From Favolaschia claudopus (taxonomy: Eukaryota > Basidiomycota > Agaricomycetes > Agaricales > Mycenaceae), in contig JAWWNJ010000020.1 in assembly GCA_037176885.1 (NCBI GenBank), positions 2,046,001 to 2,110,000 on the forward strand: 64,000 nt of DNA, in the 5' to 3' direction. Positions 1 to 10,610 of the stretch are shown here, piece after piece. Position numbers and translations under genes: made by a program. Numbering within the stretch: position 1 is the stretch's first letter; every line of letters starts with the position of its first letter. The notes under the pieces are model-generated. The model made no database searches and was not told where the DNA came from. It worked only from the letters and a program-made list of their open reading frames with translations.

Positions 1-1183
1 TGGTCACCTTGTCTTTCGAGTTTACCACACGCCTCAGACGCCGAGCCCACCAGCATCTCGGATACTTGGAACAGTAACGCGAATACCCGCTCGCAGACGA
101 TATCTATATTACAATTGAGGACCCCCGGTCCCTGCCAGACAAACCAGCTTTGTCGGTTAACCGTCCGATCAGCTGGGTGCACTTAACGCACATAACACAC
201 AGCCACTCGGAGCGCAGTAATCCGAGGCAGTAGATTTTGCATTTCTCGACAACCTCAAACCGTAGAAATATTTGTGAAGTCAGTTTGAATAGCATAGATC
301 ATCTTTATTTGAAAAAAACGCGGAATTCTCTTATAATGTGGAAACGTACCAAGACTTGAAGTTGCCCGCCAAAAAGTTATGTGCACTGATGTGACTGTCA
401 CGTCACATTATGTGCATAGTCGCTGCCTTTTTCCTTCGTGCGCGTCGCACACATTGTATTCAGGCATGATCTTCTTCTGGTGGCTACCTAACTGTGCTCG
501 ACACGTTCTGCCACGTCAAAACACGGAAAAAACACGTCCTATTCCTCAGCAATACCCCGCAAGTCTCAAACCATTTACGCCACCAACTACTGTCAATCCA
601 CCCAAGCGGGGCCGGCTCAAATGCTCAAACGATGGGCTATATCGTCTCAAATGGTTCCCCTTTGGGTCATCTGTATACTAAGGCCTTGCTGGAGAAGGTA
701 CAGGGCACAGGTACGGCATGAATTGTTGGATCAATATTAATTTCTCAGTTGCAGACGATGCCAAAGCAGCAAAGGTGCGGGTAGGATATTTAAGTATCCA
801 GTTTTTCGCACTGTTCTTTGCAAAACATGCAAGCAGCTAAGATGTCAGGGAGCTGATGATGGAATTTTCCGAAAAGCATGCACTTACAACAACGACTACG
901 CAAAAAAAAGAGTACAAAAGAGTGCCTGGGAGATGTATTAATTAAATTGTGTATAGTGAATATAATGTTCATATTCTTGGTTCAATCTTCGTTCAATTCT
1001 GAATCTACGTGATTTCCTTGTAATTCTCCCTTTCTGTCCCTTTTCGCATTCTTTTTTTTCCTTTTTCCCCTTTCAGCTACCCAGTACAATGTGCGGAAAA
1101 CCGATTTGTCTTCCCTTCATTCGTATTGGCCAAAGGCCCCACAATGCCGTCAACCGCCCCACTATGTCGTCAGGATCTGTTGA
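1..1183. other. No recognisable gene left of the mariner-type element
   Basis: I see only short open frames here with no familiar motif, no convincing intron pattern and no paired terminal repeats. The base composition is mixed, with AT-rich patches around 300 and 900-1080. It may be an old repeat or intergenic DNA; nothing more can be supported. Confidence 0.5.
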
Positions 1184-1349
1184 CAGCTAAATCAAAAACG
1201 ATAGACGTTTTTCGCGCGCACGAGATGTTCGGGCCGAGCACAGCCCACGGCCAAACATACGCTGTCTTTATTTTCAGCTAAATCAAAAACGATAGACGTT
1301 TTTCGCGCGCACGAGATGTTCGGGCCGAGCACAGCCCACGGCCAAACAA
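1184..1349. repeat. Left TIR, tandemly duplicated
   Basis: The outer copy (1184-1268) matches the right TIR through its whole 85 bp, including the trailing CATACGCTGTCTT. The inner copy (1275-1349) matches only the first 70 or so bases and then runs into the transposase leader. The repeat period is 91 bp. This looks like a tandem duplication of one end, not two insertions. Confidence 0.85.
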
Positions 1350-1423
1350 ACATCGTCACCGCCCCACACGAGCTCACTGCGACACTATCCTTCCTCTCTA
1401 GCTTCCATGTAAACTCTACCATC

Positions 1424-2594
1424 ATGTCGGGCAATCGACGCCATATTCCCAAAGAACAAAAAGATCTTATCGTTGTTATGGCTCATCACAAAAGTGCTAC
1501 AGAAATTGCGGACGAGACCGGGATCAGTTTACGCACCGTCCAACGGGTGCTACGAAAGTGGCGACAAACTGGGAGCACCGTTCGGATCCCTATTGAATTG
1601 GGGAGGCCACGCATTCTGACTGCACTCGAAGTTGATGTAGGTAATTTCGCCACATTTGTAGCAGGTTCTGACCAGCGAAAGTATCTGGAAGGGCTTGTGT
1701 TACGGACGCCTGATGTCTATACGTGGGAGCTCCAGCACGCCTTGTTTCTCTGCACCGGATTACATGTTTGCAAGAACACCATCCGGAACGCCCTCATTAG
1801 ACGTGGATATATATACAAGAAAAACCGCAAGTATCTCCCTATTCTCGTCTTGAAACTGCTGACCTGTCATAGATCTCTCGTTCCGCACTCGAAGCCAGTC
1901 CTCTCAAAAGGCTAGCATATCAGGCTGCAGTGGGTATCCATCCAGCCCGGCGACTTGTCTTCCTCGACGAGTCAGCTTGCAATCGACACACAGCAAAGCG
2001 TTTGAAGGCATGGGCTCCTGTCGGTGAAAGAGCGCGGCGGTTGGATTTTTTTGTAAGGGGTATACGGTAAGCGGTAGTATGTGGTGCAGCGCGGAAAATT
2101 GACAACCGCTAGCTACTCCATTCTGCCCGCTATATCTCTTGATGGGATTCTTCATCTCGATATCATCACCCGATCATGGACGGCGGTCGAATTTCGCAAT
2201 TATCTCGATGTCCTTCTTGATGTTATGAATCCTTATCCCGGTGACAACTCTGTGCTTGTAATGGACAATGCCAGTGTACACCACTTCGATGGTATTCGGG
2301 AAATGGTCGAAGGACGGTCTGCATTCTGTCTCTTCTCTGTTTCCTGAAGCTTACTATTTGTACAGCGGCTGCCGTCTAATCTATCTCTCACCCTACTCAC
2401 CCGACTTCAATCCGTGCGAAGAAGGTTTCTCTTGCCTCAAGGCGTGGATCCGACGGAACCGGGATGAGGTTTTGAGGGAGATGGAGGATAGACTTGATGT
2501 CGACCCAATTGGTGTGTTGTGGAATGCTGTATACGAAATCATGACCCCCGAGAACATTGAGGGGTGGTTTCGGGACTCAGGATATGTTGCGTAA
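1424..2594 (+). CDS. Tc1/mariner-type DDE transposase (DDE_3-like), spliced
   Basis: The transposase would cut and rejoin DNA at the flanking TIRs. The ATG at 1424 opens a basic N-terminus followed by a helix-turn-helix region (ATEIADETGISLRTVQRVLRKW) and a second HTH-like block with R-R-G-Y. The catalytic triad is visible across three frames joined by probable small introns: first Asp in LVFLDESACN (about 1950-1975), second Asp in VLVMDNASVHH (about 2255-2285), and Glu in SPDFNPCEEGFSCLKAW (about 2398-2445). Likely introns are about 2052-2088 (GTAAGG..TGCAG) and about 2305-2362 (ending TTGTACAG). The join near 1830-1875 is unclear and could be a third intron or a frameshift. All three acidic residues are present, so the gene may have been active recently. 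It ends at TAA 2592-2594, 74 bp before the stop of the convergent accessory gene. Confidence 0.8.
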
Positions 2595-2668
2595 ATCCAA
2601 GAAATCTTTGTTCGGATAGTTACAATATATATAACAATATGTGCAATGTCAGACGATGCGTGATTTGA

Positions 2669-4200
2669 CTAATGTGAATTTTCCTTGTCCTCGTCCACTG
2701 TTACCCTCGCACGCTTCTTGCCATTCCGTTTTTTCGCCGCCTTCAACATCTTTTGTGCGTGCTTGATGAAGGGCCCAATAGCTCCGTCTGCCATGCAGAT
2801 GGTTGTCTTGTAATACTCTCTGTCGAAATCGGGTACGCTGCCTGCATAGCTGATCCCCTGCGCAACGAGCGCAGAGGCATACTGAGGATAATCAAGAGCT
2901 GGATACTTGTCATGCAGGGCATGAAGGACATCAGAGATCGTGATGGCAGTGTCGTCGTCGGAGTCCGATCTGAATTCTGAATCATCCAGTGCACGCTTGC
3001 GAGAAGCAGGGACGTTATCAGTGCCGTCGAGAAGGGAAGTGTTCTCACTAGCAGATCCACCGACGTGGACGTGAATGGGTGGAAGCTGGGGTTGGCCGCG
3101 GTTCCGGTTGGAACGATCCTCGTGAGTGCGACCCTTTTCAGCAAGTTCGTCGAGGCGCAGGTTCTCGGGAGGGGTTGTGCAGTCATCCTTGGCTTCACCG
3201 TCGTGCTGAACAGCCACGCCAATCAATTCACGGAAGAAGTGCGAATAATTTGTAACCTACGATCTTTCGCGCCCAAAATGAAACCTCAGCAAGACCAAGA
3301 GGTACATGCTTCCCAGGGTGCTTGCTGCGCGGGCCCATAACATAGCACCATTGATTCTTGCCAAGATGCTCCATGCATGACAGCCTCTCCTGGACGTTGT
3401 GTAATTCGGGAACCGCAACAGCCTTTTCAGATGGCTTTTCCGGCTTCTTGGTGGTTTTACCGTTCGTCTGCTCCTCCTGATCTCGCGTGAGATCTACTCG
3501 TCAAGTACAGAGATATAAACCTACCAAATTGACAATTTGCATGACAACTTCCTTCTTACGACGAGTACCAAACGAGTACTCTCTTGAAGTTTGATCAGGT
3601 CCCTGAACGCATCCTTGACATCTTGTTCCGAAGAAAGTCTGTGGTAAGGGTCTCCACGACGTTCCTGCGCTTCCTTCCAGCCCAGCATTGCCGTCTCTGG
3701 GTCAACATTCATCTGAGCATGCATACGCGAGAGAAAGTCGGCAGGCGGAAGGTCGGCAGGCACGATGATGCGCGTGAGCACGGGAGCGGCCTTCTTCTTC
3801 TTGTTGTTTTCGGTGGTTCCATACACGGGAACGTCAACCGTGATGTTGCGGACTGTCAGCGATGAGGCTGGCATGAACTGGTGAAACAATAGACTCACCC
3901 GCCGCTGCATCACGAATACCAGGGAGACCCGCTAAAGGTGGTCAGTAGAGAAGGAAAAGAGAGTGCCAACACACACCATCGTTGGCCTGCACAGACATTC
4001 CAAGCAGAGCGGGGTCGATTGTCGCATTCGCTTGGCCTTGCGGTCCCGACGGGGGTAGGTGAGCAAACATTCCGCTGTCCAGGGCGGTCTGCATCTGAGC
4101 TACAGCTTGATGTTGAGGAGTAGGCCCTAGGGTGAGGAATAGGGCCCGTGCCGAGTAAATAGGCGGTTTGAGCACCGTATGGGTAGCCTTGGTGTGCCAT
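2669..4200 (-). CDS. Accessory protein of the mariner-type element, multi-exon, function unknown
   Basis: Start MAHQGYPYGAQ at 4200 on the minus strand. Exons I can read: 3977-4200, 3899-3931, about 3535-3867, 3261-3493 and 2669-3205, with donors GTGTGT, GTGAGT and GTAGGT and acceptors TTTAG, CCAG and TTCAG. The product is about 450 residues: a Gln/Pro-rich N-terminus, a Lys-rich stretch (NNKKKKAAPVL), a conserved-looking block with NQWCYVMGP..HPGKHVPLGLAEVSFWARKI, then an acidic region and a basic C-tail (AAKKRNGKKRARV). From memory, Cys/His blocks followed by W-A-R occur in many basidiomycete repeat-associated proteins, but I cannot name a domain. Two joins (near 4130 and 3590) need a shifted frame, so there may be small indels. 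It lies wholly inside the TIRs, so it is a second transposon gene; DNA binding or regulation of transposition is a guess. Confidence 0.65.
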
Positions 4201-4356
4201 GGTGCGCAAGAGTGGGTGAATTTTTTATGTCGCTACGTGCCCAAAGAGCTAGTTATATCTCCTGCACCGGGCCCCACAATGAGCGAGACAGTCGTCATGA
4301 AAAGTTTATTTTGTGGAAACATAGAGGGCAGCACTGGCAACGACGGAGAGTGGTCT

Positions 4357-4441
4357 AAGACAGCGTATGTTTGGCCGTGGGCTGTGCTCGGCCCGAACAT
4401 CTCGTGCGCGCGAAAAACGTCTATCGTTTTTGATTTAGCTG
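4357..4441. repeat. Right TIR of mariner-type element
   Basis: Reverse complement of 1184-1268, ending ..TTTAGCTG at 4441. It starts about 155 bp upstream of the accessory gene start and is therefore probably part of that gene's promoter region. Confidence 0.85.
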
Positions 4442-4613
4442 GAAATGTTGAGTTCTTGCCCACCGCTCCCCCAGACTCCACCCATGAGCTCCTTGCATTC
4501 TAACTACTGTACCACCATGCCCTCGACTGGACACCATTTACTGCAACACCGTCCATGACTCGACCTAAACCTTTCTTGCTCGAAACAAAAGAGGAATCTC
4601 GAGTCCGACGCAA

Positions 4614-5244
4614 ATGTCAACAGGAATTCGGCTCAGGTTTCAAACCCAAAGGAAGCACAGCTTCAGCAACTTGACCATTTCCAAAAACAACCTCGATCTG
4701 AATTCCAGCGTCGTTCAGCAGGACAAAGAAAGAGAAGGGAGAGGGAAGCAAAGGAGAATTCAACGAAAGGTGATTGGCCGTTTCGTGTCTCAGCGAAGCT
4801 ATATGCGTCCAGCCACACGTCGCTCTGTTGCTCAGTGTGCCCGCCGTCAACGTGAACTCGCCGCCAAAATTGAGGATTTGTTGGATATCAAAGAACATGA
4901 CAGTCAACAGTCGCGAGCGCAGAAGTTGAGACGGAAAGTAGAACAGGGTGAACGGAGGTTGAGGGCATTCCCGGATTGTGGTATGTGGTACTTCAGTCAT
5001 ACATTTTATTGTGATATGAAGATTTGTCTTCTTGACTCCTTCAACAGATCACAGTCGGGCGTTAGACGAAGCACTTGATCGTGAATGGATGCTCAATCAG
5101 CCACGACGTGAAAATCGACATCGAGCAAGTCAACGCAGTAAGTTCCTGAGATATGAAGCGGAACTTCGTAGCGGGATGTATAGTCAGGAAGTACAATGTG
5201 AATTGTCGCTTGGATGGCAGACAAGGGAGAATAATATCATTTAA
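4614..5244 (+). CDS. Hypothetical Gln/Arg-rich protein, two exons
   Basis: An open frame from 4614 runs to about 4980, followed by a good small intron (GTATGT at 4981 to TTCAACAG at 5046) that keeps the frame into a second exon ending at 5244. The product is rich in Arg, Gln and Glu (RRQRELAAKIEDLLDIKEHD; LDEALDREWMLNQPRRENRHR) and likely helical. The true start may lie upstream in another frame, because 4560-4700 also reads plausibly as Gln-rich protein in a neighbouring frame, so an indel is possible. A second donor-like GTAAGT sits at 5138. I recognise no family. It starts just outside the mariner-type element's right end. Confidence 0.35.
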
Positions 5245-5870
5245 TCAATGACGGGGAACATCGTCCAACTCAAAAGTTAAGATACAACCCATTAGTAGGA
5301 GGCTGCGAGGTCGACAACCAACAGGCAATCTTGATATTACAAGCTAGAATTGTCAACGGCGCGAAACTTCCGTGCTCAGAAATTTCAATTCGAAGAAAAA
5401 GTGGGTATCCCGTAGCGAAGCACGGGCTCACTGCTAGTTATTTATCATACGATACCACTACGATACTCGGTGTGACCAAAAGTAACCGGAATCGGAAATT
5501 GCGTGTTTTCAACCAGATTTTGTGGGTGACTGCTGGGCAAACTGACCCCATCGGCAGTGTATAAGTGTATACCATTGCATACAAGGCAGGCAAAAGGTTT
5601 CATGGTCTCTTTGTCCTATTATCATTCTTTTTATGTATGCTTTGAGGCGGGAAATTGGTGTGCCGAGTTGCCTCCCTCTCTGAACAACGGGAAACACCTG
5701 GCAACCTTAAATATCAGATCTATAAACTATTGGGATACTAAGCACTTTTCTGAGGTACTTACTGGCCCGAAACTCCGGCATCTCCCCTTCAGACAGCGCA
5801 AATATTTCCAAATTGGTCCACTTTCAAAGATTGAATCACCAACTCAAAACAAAACATTGAGTACCCTAGT
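5245..5870. other. No gene seen
   Basis: Short unconvincing open frames only; no domain motif or paired repeat seen between the hypothetical gene and the MITE at 5879. Confidence 0.4.
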
Positions 5871-5878
5871 AGTTACCT

Positions 5879-6146
5879 AGTCTCGGATACCCAGACGTAT
5901 ACAAGCAATTCGAGTCGTAGGACACCTTTCGGAGGTGTTTGCATATACTTATGGCGAATAGAGGACGTTTTTTAAGTTTGATTGATCTCGAGGATGTGGG
6001 AAAATGGTGGGGCTTGTACTACCGCCAATAAATTCTCCCACCCCCCAAGATCAATCAGCTGTCAAAAATGTCCTCTATTCACCATATACGGAAAGATATC
6101 CGGCAGCTCATAAGTAATGCGGTAGTACGTCTGGGTATACGAGACT
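5879..6146. mobile_element. MITE of the TCTCGG..CCCAGACGT family
   Basis: Terminal inverted repeats read AGTCTCGGATACCCAGACGT at the left and the near reverse complement at the right (ACGTCTGGGTATACGAGACT). The interior has a second inverted pair (GAGGACGTTTTTTAAGTTTGATTG against CAATCAGCTGTCAAAAATGTCCTC in degenerate form). There is no coding capacity. The left flank is AGTTACCT (5871-5878); on the right the same 8 bp occurs at 6153-6160, six bases beyond the element end. Related termini occur at 8138, 8794 and 19824. The 8-bp flank suggests the hAT superfamily. Confidence 0.7.
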
Positions 6147-6160
6147 AGTAATAGTTACCT

Positions 6161-6498
6161 AGGACCTGGGATTATCCCCGTAAAGCCTGATTTTCTGGGA
6201 GCCAAAAAGTCAGGACAGATCTGGGCGGAAAAAGTCAGGATTCACACAGGCATTGACCCCAAATTTTGCGAAAATCGTCAGGATTTTCGCATCAAACCAA
6301 AATTTCGGCCGAAATCGGGCGGTTCCGGAGACGTTTCCGAAAATTTTCTCCCGCTGGCGCGGTTTTCGTCAGGATTCCGACCAGGTCTTCGCATCCAAAG
6401 GAGGTCAAAAGTCAGGATTTCGTACAGGCCAAATCGCCAAAATTTTCGAATTCGGTCAGGATTTGCATCAGGCCTTCACCTGTATAATCCCAGGTCCT
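6161..6498. mobile_element. hAT-like MITE with 8-bp target duplication AGTTACCT
   Basis: The ends are inverted copies of AGGACCTGGGATTAT (left 6161, right ending 6498), flanked directly by AGTTACCT at 6153-6160 and 6499-6506. An 8-bp duplication is diagnostic of hAT-type integration. The interior is built from degenerate repeats of AAAAGTCAGGAT and AAAATTTTCG-like blocks and has no protein-coding content despite a 104-codon open frame. Confidence 0.8.
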
Positions 6499-6845
6499 AG
6501 TTACCTACAGTGCCATCCATCACTTCTCGACGACCCGATTAGGTGTGGGAAAGTTCCAAACTTGTAAATGATTCACGGGCCGGAAAAAAACTTGATTTGC
6601 CTCGAAAACTGCGGCAAACGACTCAGTTTGGTTGTAACTATCCAACTTGTAAATGGCTGACATGTAGGATCAATTTTCAGTTTTCGGACCCAAAAAAAAT
6701 GACCGATTGCACAGCCACATGCAGATAACCGGCGCCCAGAGCCTCGGACCAAGGAAAGGTGACGGAAATTTGTGTTTTAGCGTGATGTAGAACATTCCTC
6801 AGGTCGCTGGGAGTCAAAGCAGGGTCAAAAATCAGCGGAGAAGTA

Positions 6846-6978
6846 CTCGTCTCGTCCAGAAATTATTTAATTTCCTGATGAGTTGATGAGACGATGGTAT
6901 CACTCCGCGTGTCGCTCCACTCCGCGTCATATTTTGATCAATCCATCACCGAATTAATTATTTTGTGGACGAGACGAG
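6846..6978. repeat. Inverted repeat, unclassified
   Basis: CTCGTCTCGTCCA at 6846-6858 is exactly inverted at 6966-6978, with AT-rich arms (AAATTATTTAATTT against AATTAATTATTTT) next to it. The stretch just after the right arm, CTAAGAATTGAGCACCCCT (6987-7005), recurs at 7308-7326; its reverse complement starts AGGGGTGCTC, resembling hAT termini. It is probably the debris of one or two non-autonomous elements. Confidence 0.5.
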
Positions 6979-7448
6979 CTGACGAGCTAAGAATTGAGCA
7001 CCCCTAGTGGAGGAAAAATGAGAAAAAGTTCGAAAAAAATGACCGAATTGACGTAACCGTGGGAAAAATATCAAACTCAACGCCAATCGCATTCTTTTCA
7101 CGACCCCACCTTGCCCATACCCATGCTTCTAGATCACCCAGGCATTTCGACAACATTTCGATGCTGCAAATTAATGTTTTATGAATGCATGAACACGGCG
7201 GGCGGAGGGCGGCAGTGCGGGTGGTTGATAACGATTGTTTCCATCAAGTTTCCATCAACTGATTGACAAATTATTTTTGCTTTAAAAAGTGAACTGAACG
7301 AACTGAACTAAGAATTGAGCACCCCTATTGGTTTCCTTCCAAAAAACAACTCGATCACGAAAAACAATGGCTCAGTCTCTCACGGAAGGGGTACCGAAAA
7401 GGTGGCGGCTGGCACTGTACTGCGCCGTCTTCTTAGCTACGTAAGCTT

Positions 7449-7740
7449 GTGCCGTTAACCCCCTCTCTCTCGCGGGAACTTCTCCATTCCGAGAGTGATG
7501 GCAAAACGGTCCAGATTGCCACGGTTTTCCCTTCCCCAAGGGGAAATCCCTCGGCCGGAAAAACGCGTTTTCGGGACCCAGAACAGCCTCGGAATGACCG
7601 ATTTTTCAAGGCTGAGAACCCCGCCATTCCGAGAGTGATGGCAAATCGGTCAGAATTCCCACGCTCTTTATTGGGGGAGCTTGCTCCCCCCTTTTGTCTG
7701 AGGTTCCCGAAAAGTGGATGGCTGTGCAATGTGCCTACTC
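7449..7740. repeat. Dispersed repeat module with GGGGGAGC hairpin
   Basis: The stretch around 7540-7607 (AGGGGAAATCCCTCGGCCGG, then AAAACGCGTTTTCGG and GAATGACCGAT) recurs at about 8887-8950. A perfect hairpin GGGGGAGC-TT-GCTCCCCC sits at 7673-7690 and recurs at 49435-49452. CAAGCTCCCCC followed by CTGTAAGCCGGG occurs at 8830 and 48612. No protein is recognisable; the open frames across it look incidental. Confidence 0.6.
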
Positions 7741-8137
7741 TCCCACGGGTACGCCATCAATACGTGATGTTAAACAGAGCCTTAGAGACAAGTGGCCTAC
7801 TGTACAGCGGCGCAATCCGGGGAAAGTGCAATACAGTAAAGAAACACTTTCAGCCAAGGGCTCGCATCAATAGGAAATTAATCCCGACTTTCGAAGAAAC
7901 CACAAAGGCAGGAATACCATCAACTTCAGTTCACACGGTTTCGAGTCCATCAATTCCATTCCCCCCCAAAAAAAATCAGAACCATTAGCCTGGGCGGCGG
8001 TCAAAATTGCACAAATTCCTGAATTCAGCTCTATGGTAGCAGGTTTTACCGGGACTGCGGCACTAAGACAAGAAGTATGGCTTGAGTTGTGTATGTAAGG
8101 CTGATTTAACGAAACTTTGCCTCTCACAAGATCTTTT

Positions 8138-8794
8138 CTGTCTCGGTAACCCAGACGTTATAGCGTGACCTGTGAATTGCTTGAGGGCGGAATTCTTATC
8201 TTATCTGACTCGGATTGATCCGGCGGAGTTTCAATAAATGATAAGAGATTTTGAGGTAACGATCACGCTATAACGTCTGGGGCATTTGGTATAGCAACAC
8301 CCCCCATCCTGTCACAGACCCTTTCCTCCTTCCATTTCCTTGCTTGGTACCCTGAATAGTGCTTGTACATGCAATTTAAGATCTTCTCAGTTGCCTTGTC
8401 TTTTTTACACGTCAATTTTGGAGCTGTTGGGACCATTCTGCGGCGTTCAAAATGGCAACTATTTTGGCTGTCCTGCTGCTGATATCCCCCAATTTGAGTC
8501 AAAATAAAAGTAGGAAAAAGCAACAATCTATTGTGATGGTCCCTAGTATCCAATTCCACAAGCATTAAGGCTTCTTGGGTGTACTGCAGCCAGTTGAACG
8601 GTCATTTTGAAGGAGCGTGACATTGAGAGTGTGACGGGATGGGGGGTGTTACGGTACCAAATGGACGTTATAGTGTGATCGTTGTCCCATCTTTTCTTAT
8701 CATTTATTCCGGATCAATCCGAGGGCTGATAAGATAAGAACACGCCCTCAAGCAATCCACAGGTCACACTATAACGTCTGGGTTACCGAGACAG
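8138..8794. mobile_element. hAT-like foldback element, 657 bp, TSD GATCTTTT
   Basis: Ends are CTGTCTCGGTAACCC and its exact inverse, flanked by an identical 8-bp duplication GATCTTTT at 8130-8137 and 8795-8802. The element is itself two inverted copies (about 8138-8300 and 8640-8794) of a smaller unit that ends ACGTCTGGGGCATTTGG, separated by about 340 bp. That smaller unit resembles the independent elements at 5879-6146 and 19824-19973. No transposase remains. Confidence 0.8.
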
Positions 8795-8802
8795 GATCTT
8801 TT

Positions 8803-10130
8803 CTGTTCAGGCTGGACGGAATTAGCGCAAGCTCCCCCTTTTCTGTAAGCCGGGCACCGGCATTACAAGACATAGTTTGATCTCCGAGGGGAAATCCCTC
8901 GGCCGGGAAAACGCGTTTTCGGCATCTGGAAAGCCCTCGAAATGACCGATCTTTCCCTTGTGTTTTCATGTATAGGATCGATTGATTGATTGAGATTCCC
9001 TTACGTCACGCGTCACCCCTTCTGTCAATTTGAACGAAATTGTACGGTATCACACTACTATCGTGCCAAATAGATCTGGATTTTCACAATGGGTCTGGAT
9101 TTTCGATTTTTCTCTCCTCCCTTTGCACTTTGGGTCTCCGGATTTTTTGGCATTTATTCCGGTATGAATTCCCTATGTATGAGTAGAGCTAAAATCCTCA
9201 CGATTTCATGTCAAGAAATGTTCGCCGTTTTCTCGAGGTTTTTGATCTGTCCTGTCAATCCATCAAAATGCCTTGATGAAAGCCCGTTTTTCTTACTGCC
9301 TTCCTTTGGCCCTATCGCTACGAAACTTGCAGGATCTATAGCCCAATAGCATACAAACAGAATCCGAAAAGTCCGGAAGTCCGTCGGTCCACCCTAATCC
9401 CCTCGTTAATCCTCTCCGCTCTCTTTTATTCTTCTGTATTCTTCATCCTTGATTCATACCCACCCTATGTCTCCTTCTTCCCCTTCCTTCCCGTTCCATC
9501 TCAAATATTTGATACTGTTACTCCTCAAACTTTCATTCCCTTGCGCGATACTTAACCTTCTTCTCCTCTCTTAATTCGAACTGTTCGGTTTTATCGGCCT
9601 TAATCGGCGTTGACTATGTCAGGATCTCGCTTGACCCGCGGCCATCTGTCAATCAACACGGGTGCAGACCTAGGAATGCTGCGCGGTGAGGGGTGATGTG
9701 ACCCTCGCAGCGAGCGCTCTCGGGCCGGAACCCAGAGTCGGCGCGAAGCTGCACAAAACAGACTAAAACTAAATACGATGTACATGCAATGTATATGGGC
9801 ATTGGGAGGTGGATGGGAGAACTAAAAACGAGAGCACGGGCGAAGGAACGCGCCCGGTGGTGGTGGTACTACTGGTAGAGGAAAAAGACGCGATGAGTCA
9901 CAGTGATGACTCCCACGTGCATTCCTCCGAGTGTATACACTCACTAGGAATGCTGCGAGCTCGTGCTGAGGGAGGGAGGAAAATGGATGATATATTTATC
10001 ATTGCGGTGAGGGGTGATGTGACCCTCGCAGCGAGCGCTCTCGGGCCGGAACCCAGGAAGACAAGGCAGCCCGAGGGAGGAGGTCCAGGGGTTGCCGGGA
10101 CAGCGAGGAAAGTGAGCTAAGGCCAAGAGA
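8803..10130. other. Non-coding stretch with repeats
   Basis: It holds the repeat block at 8887-8950, a copy of CCTTGTGTTTTCATGTATAG at about 8956 that recurs near 54570, 54872 and 59051, and a 53-bp direct repeat (9683-9735 and 10004-10056, beginning GCGGTGAGGGGTGATG). No gene is convincing; a 103-codon frame across 9809-10120 shows no family resemblance. Confidence 0.5.
9683..10056. repeat. 53-bp direct repeat pair
   Basis: The 53 bp beginning GCGGTGAGGGG and ending CCGGAACCCAG occur at 9683-9735 and 10004-10056 in the same orientation, each with a nearby AGGAATGCTGCG. The 268 bp between them differ. Likely a local duplication or the remains of two repeat copies. Confidence 0.7.
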
Positions 10131-10140
10131 GCAAGAAAAC

Positions 10141-10378
10141 GGGTGCGGCTAGAGAGCACACCCGGCGTATACCACGAACCACACGCTCGAGAACGCGTGA
10201 TTTGAAAGGGCGGGATTCGTATCCGAGGTCGGTGTGGAAGGACTTGAGGGCACCAATGTAGCGCTTAATTGTTTTCGCACTGCAGCCCGGGGGGAGTGAT
10301 GCCGCCCATTCCAGAAGGCGGGCTTCTGAGGCGGGGTATGGAGAGGCGCCATCGGCGCCGTATTTCCCAAGGGGTATT
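10141..10378 (-). pseudogene. Tyrosine recombinase fragment (core-binding domain, DIRS/Crypton type)
   Basis: On the minus strand an open stretch of about 79 codons reads ..PYPASEARLLEWAASLPP, then SAKTIKRYIGALKSFHTDLGY and SRPFKSRVLERVVRGIRR. This has the helical layout of the SAM-like N-terminal core-binding domain of tyrosine recombinases used by DIRS-like and Crypton elements of fungi. No catalytic domain (R..H-x-x-R..Y) follows downstream at 10140-9600, so it is only a fragment. It is notable because DIRS-type reverse transcriptase is present at 23.7-27.2 kb without a recombinase. Confidence 0.65.
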
Positions 10379-10610
10379 CAATCTTAAAATTTTCCATACA
10401 ACGTCGGAAAAGTGATTTAAGACCCTTCTGACCCCTCCCTGGCTACGTAATGCTGATGTAAGCCTGCCTAATACAGTAATTTATTGACAGTTTTCTCACG
10501 ATCTGAGGATACTTTTGCTCGAAATATACCTGGTTCGGGAATAATTTGCTGCGAAAAAACCGTGGCAAAATGATCCCTTGGTTTCTTGCGTCTTTCTGGC
10601 TGAAGATTTC

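Larger units (their letters stand above)
1184..4441. mobile_element. Two-gene Tc1/mariner-type DNA transposon
   Basis: The element is bounded by inverted repeats of about 85 bp: 1184-1268 on the left and 4357-4441 on the right read the same on opposite strands, starting CAGCTAAATC. Inside are a plus-strand DDE transposase gene (1424-2594) and, on the minus strand, a spliced accessory gene (2669-4200), arranged tail to tail. The left TIR is present twice in tandem (again at 1275-1349), so the left end has suffered a local duplication. Tc1/mariner elements normally duplicate a TA dinucleotide; none is visible here (left flank ends TTGA, right flank starts GAAA), so the exact ends may have mutated. 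A 179-bp MITE at 39374 has related termini. Confidence 0.85.

Noticed and set aside
1184..4441. TA target duplication for the large mariner-type element
   Set aside because: The flanks are TTGA and GAAA; TGTTGA occurs near both ends (1178-1183 and 4446-4451) but not adjacent on the right, so I do not claim a duplication.
6253..6567. 104-codon frame in the 338-bp MITE
   Set aside because: It runs through the element end and is built from degenerate AAAAGTCAGGAT repeats.
9809..10120. 103-codon plus-strand frame
   Set aside because: It overlaps a direct repeat and has no protein resemblance.
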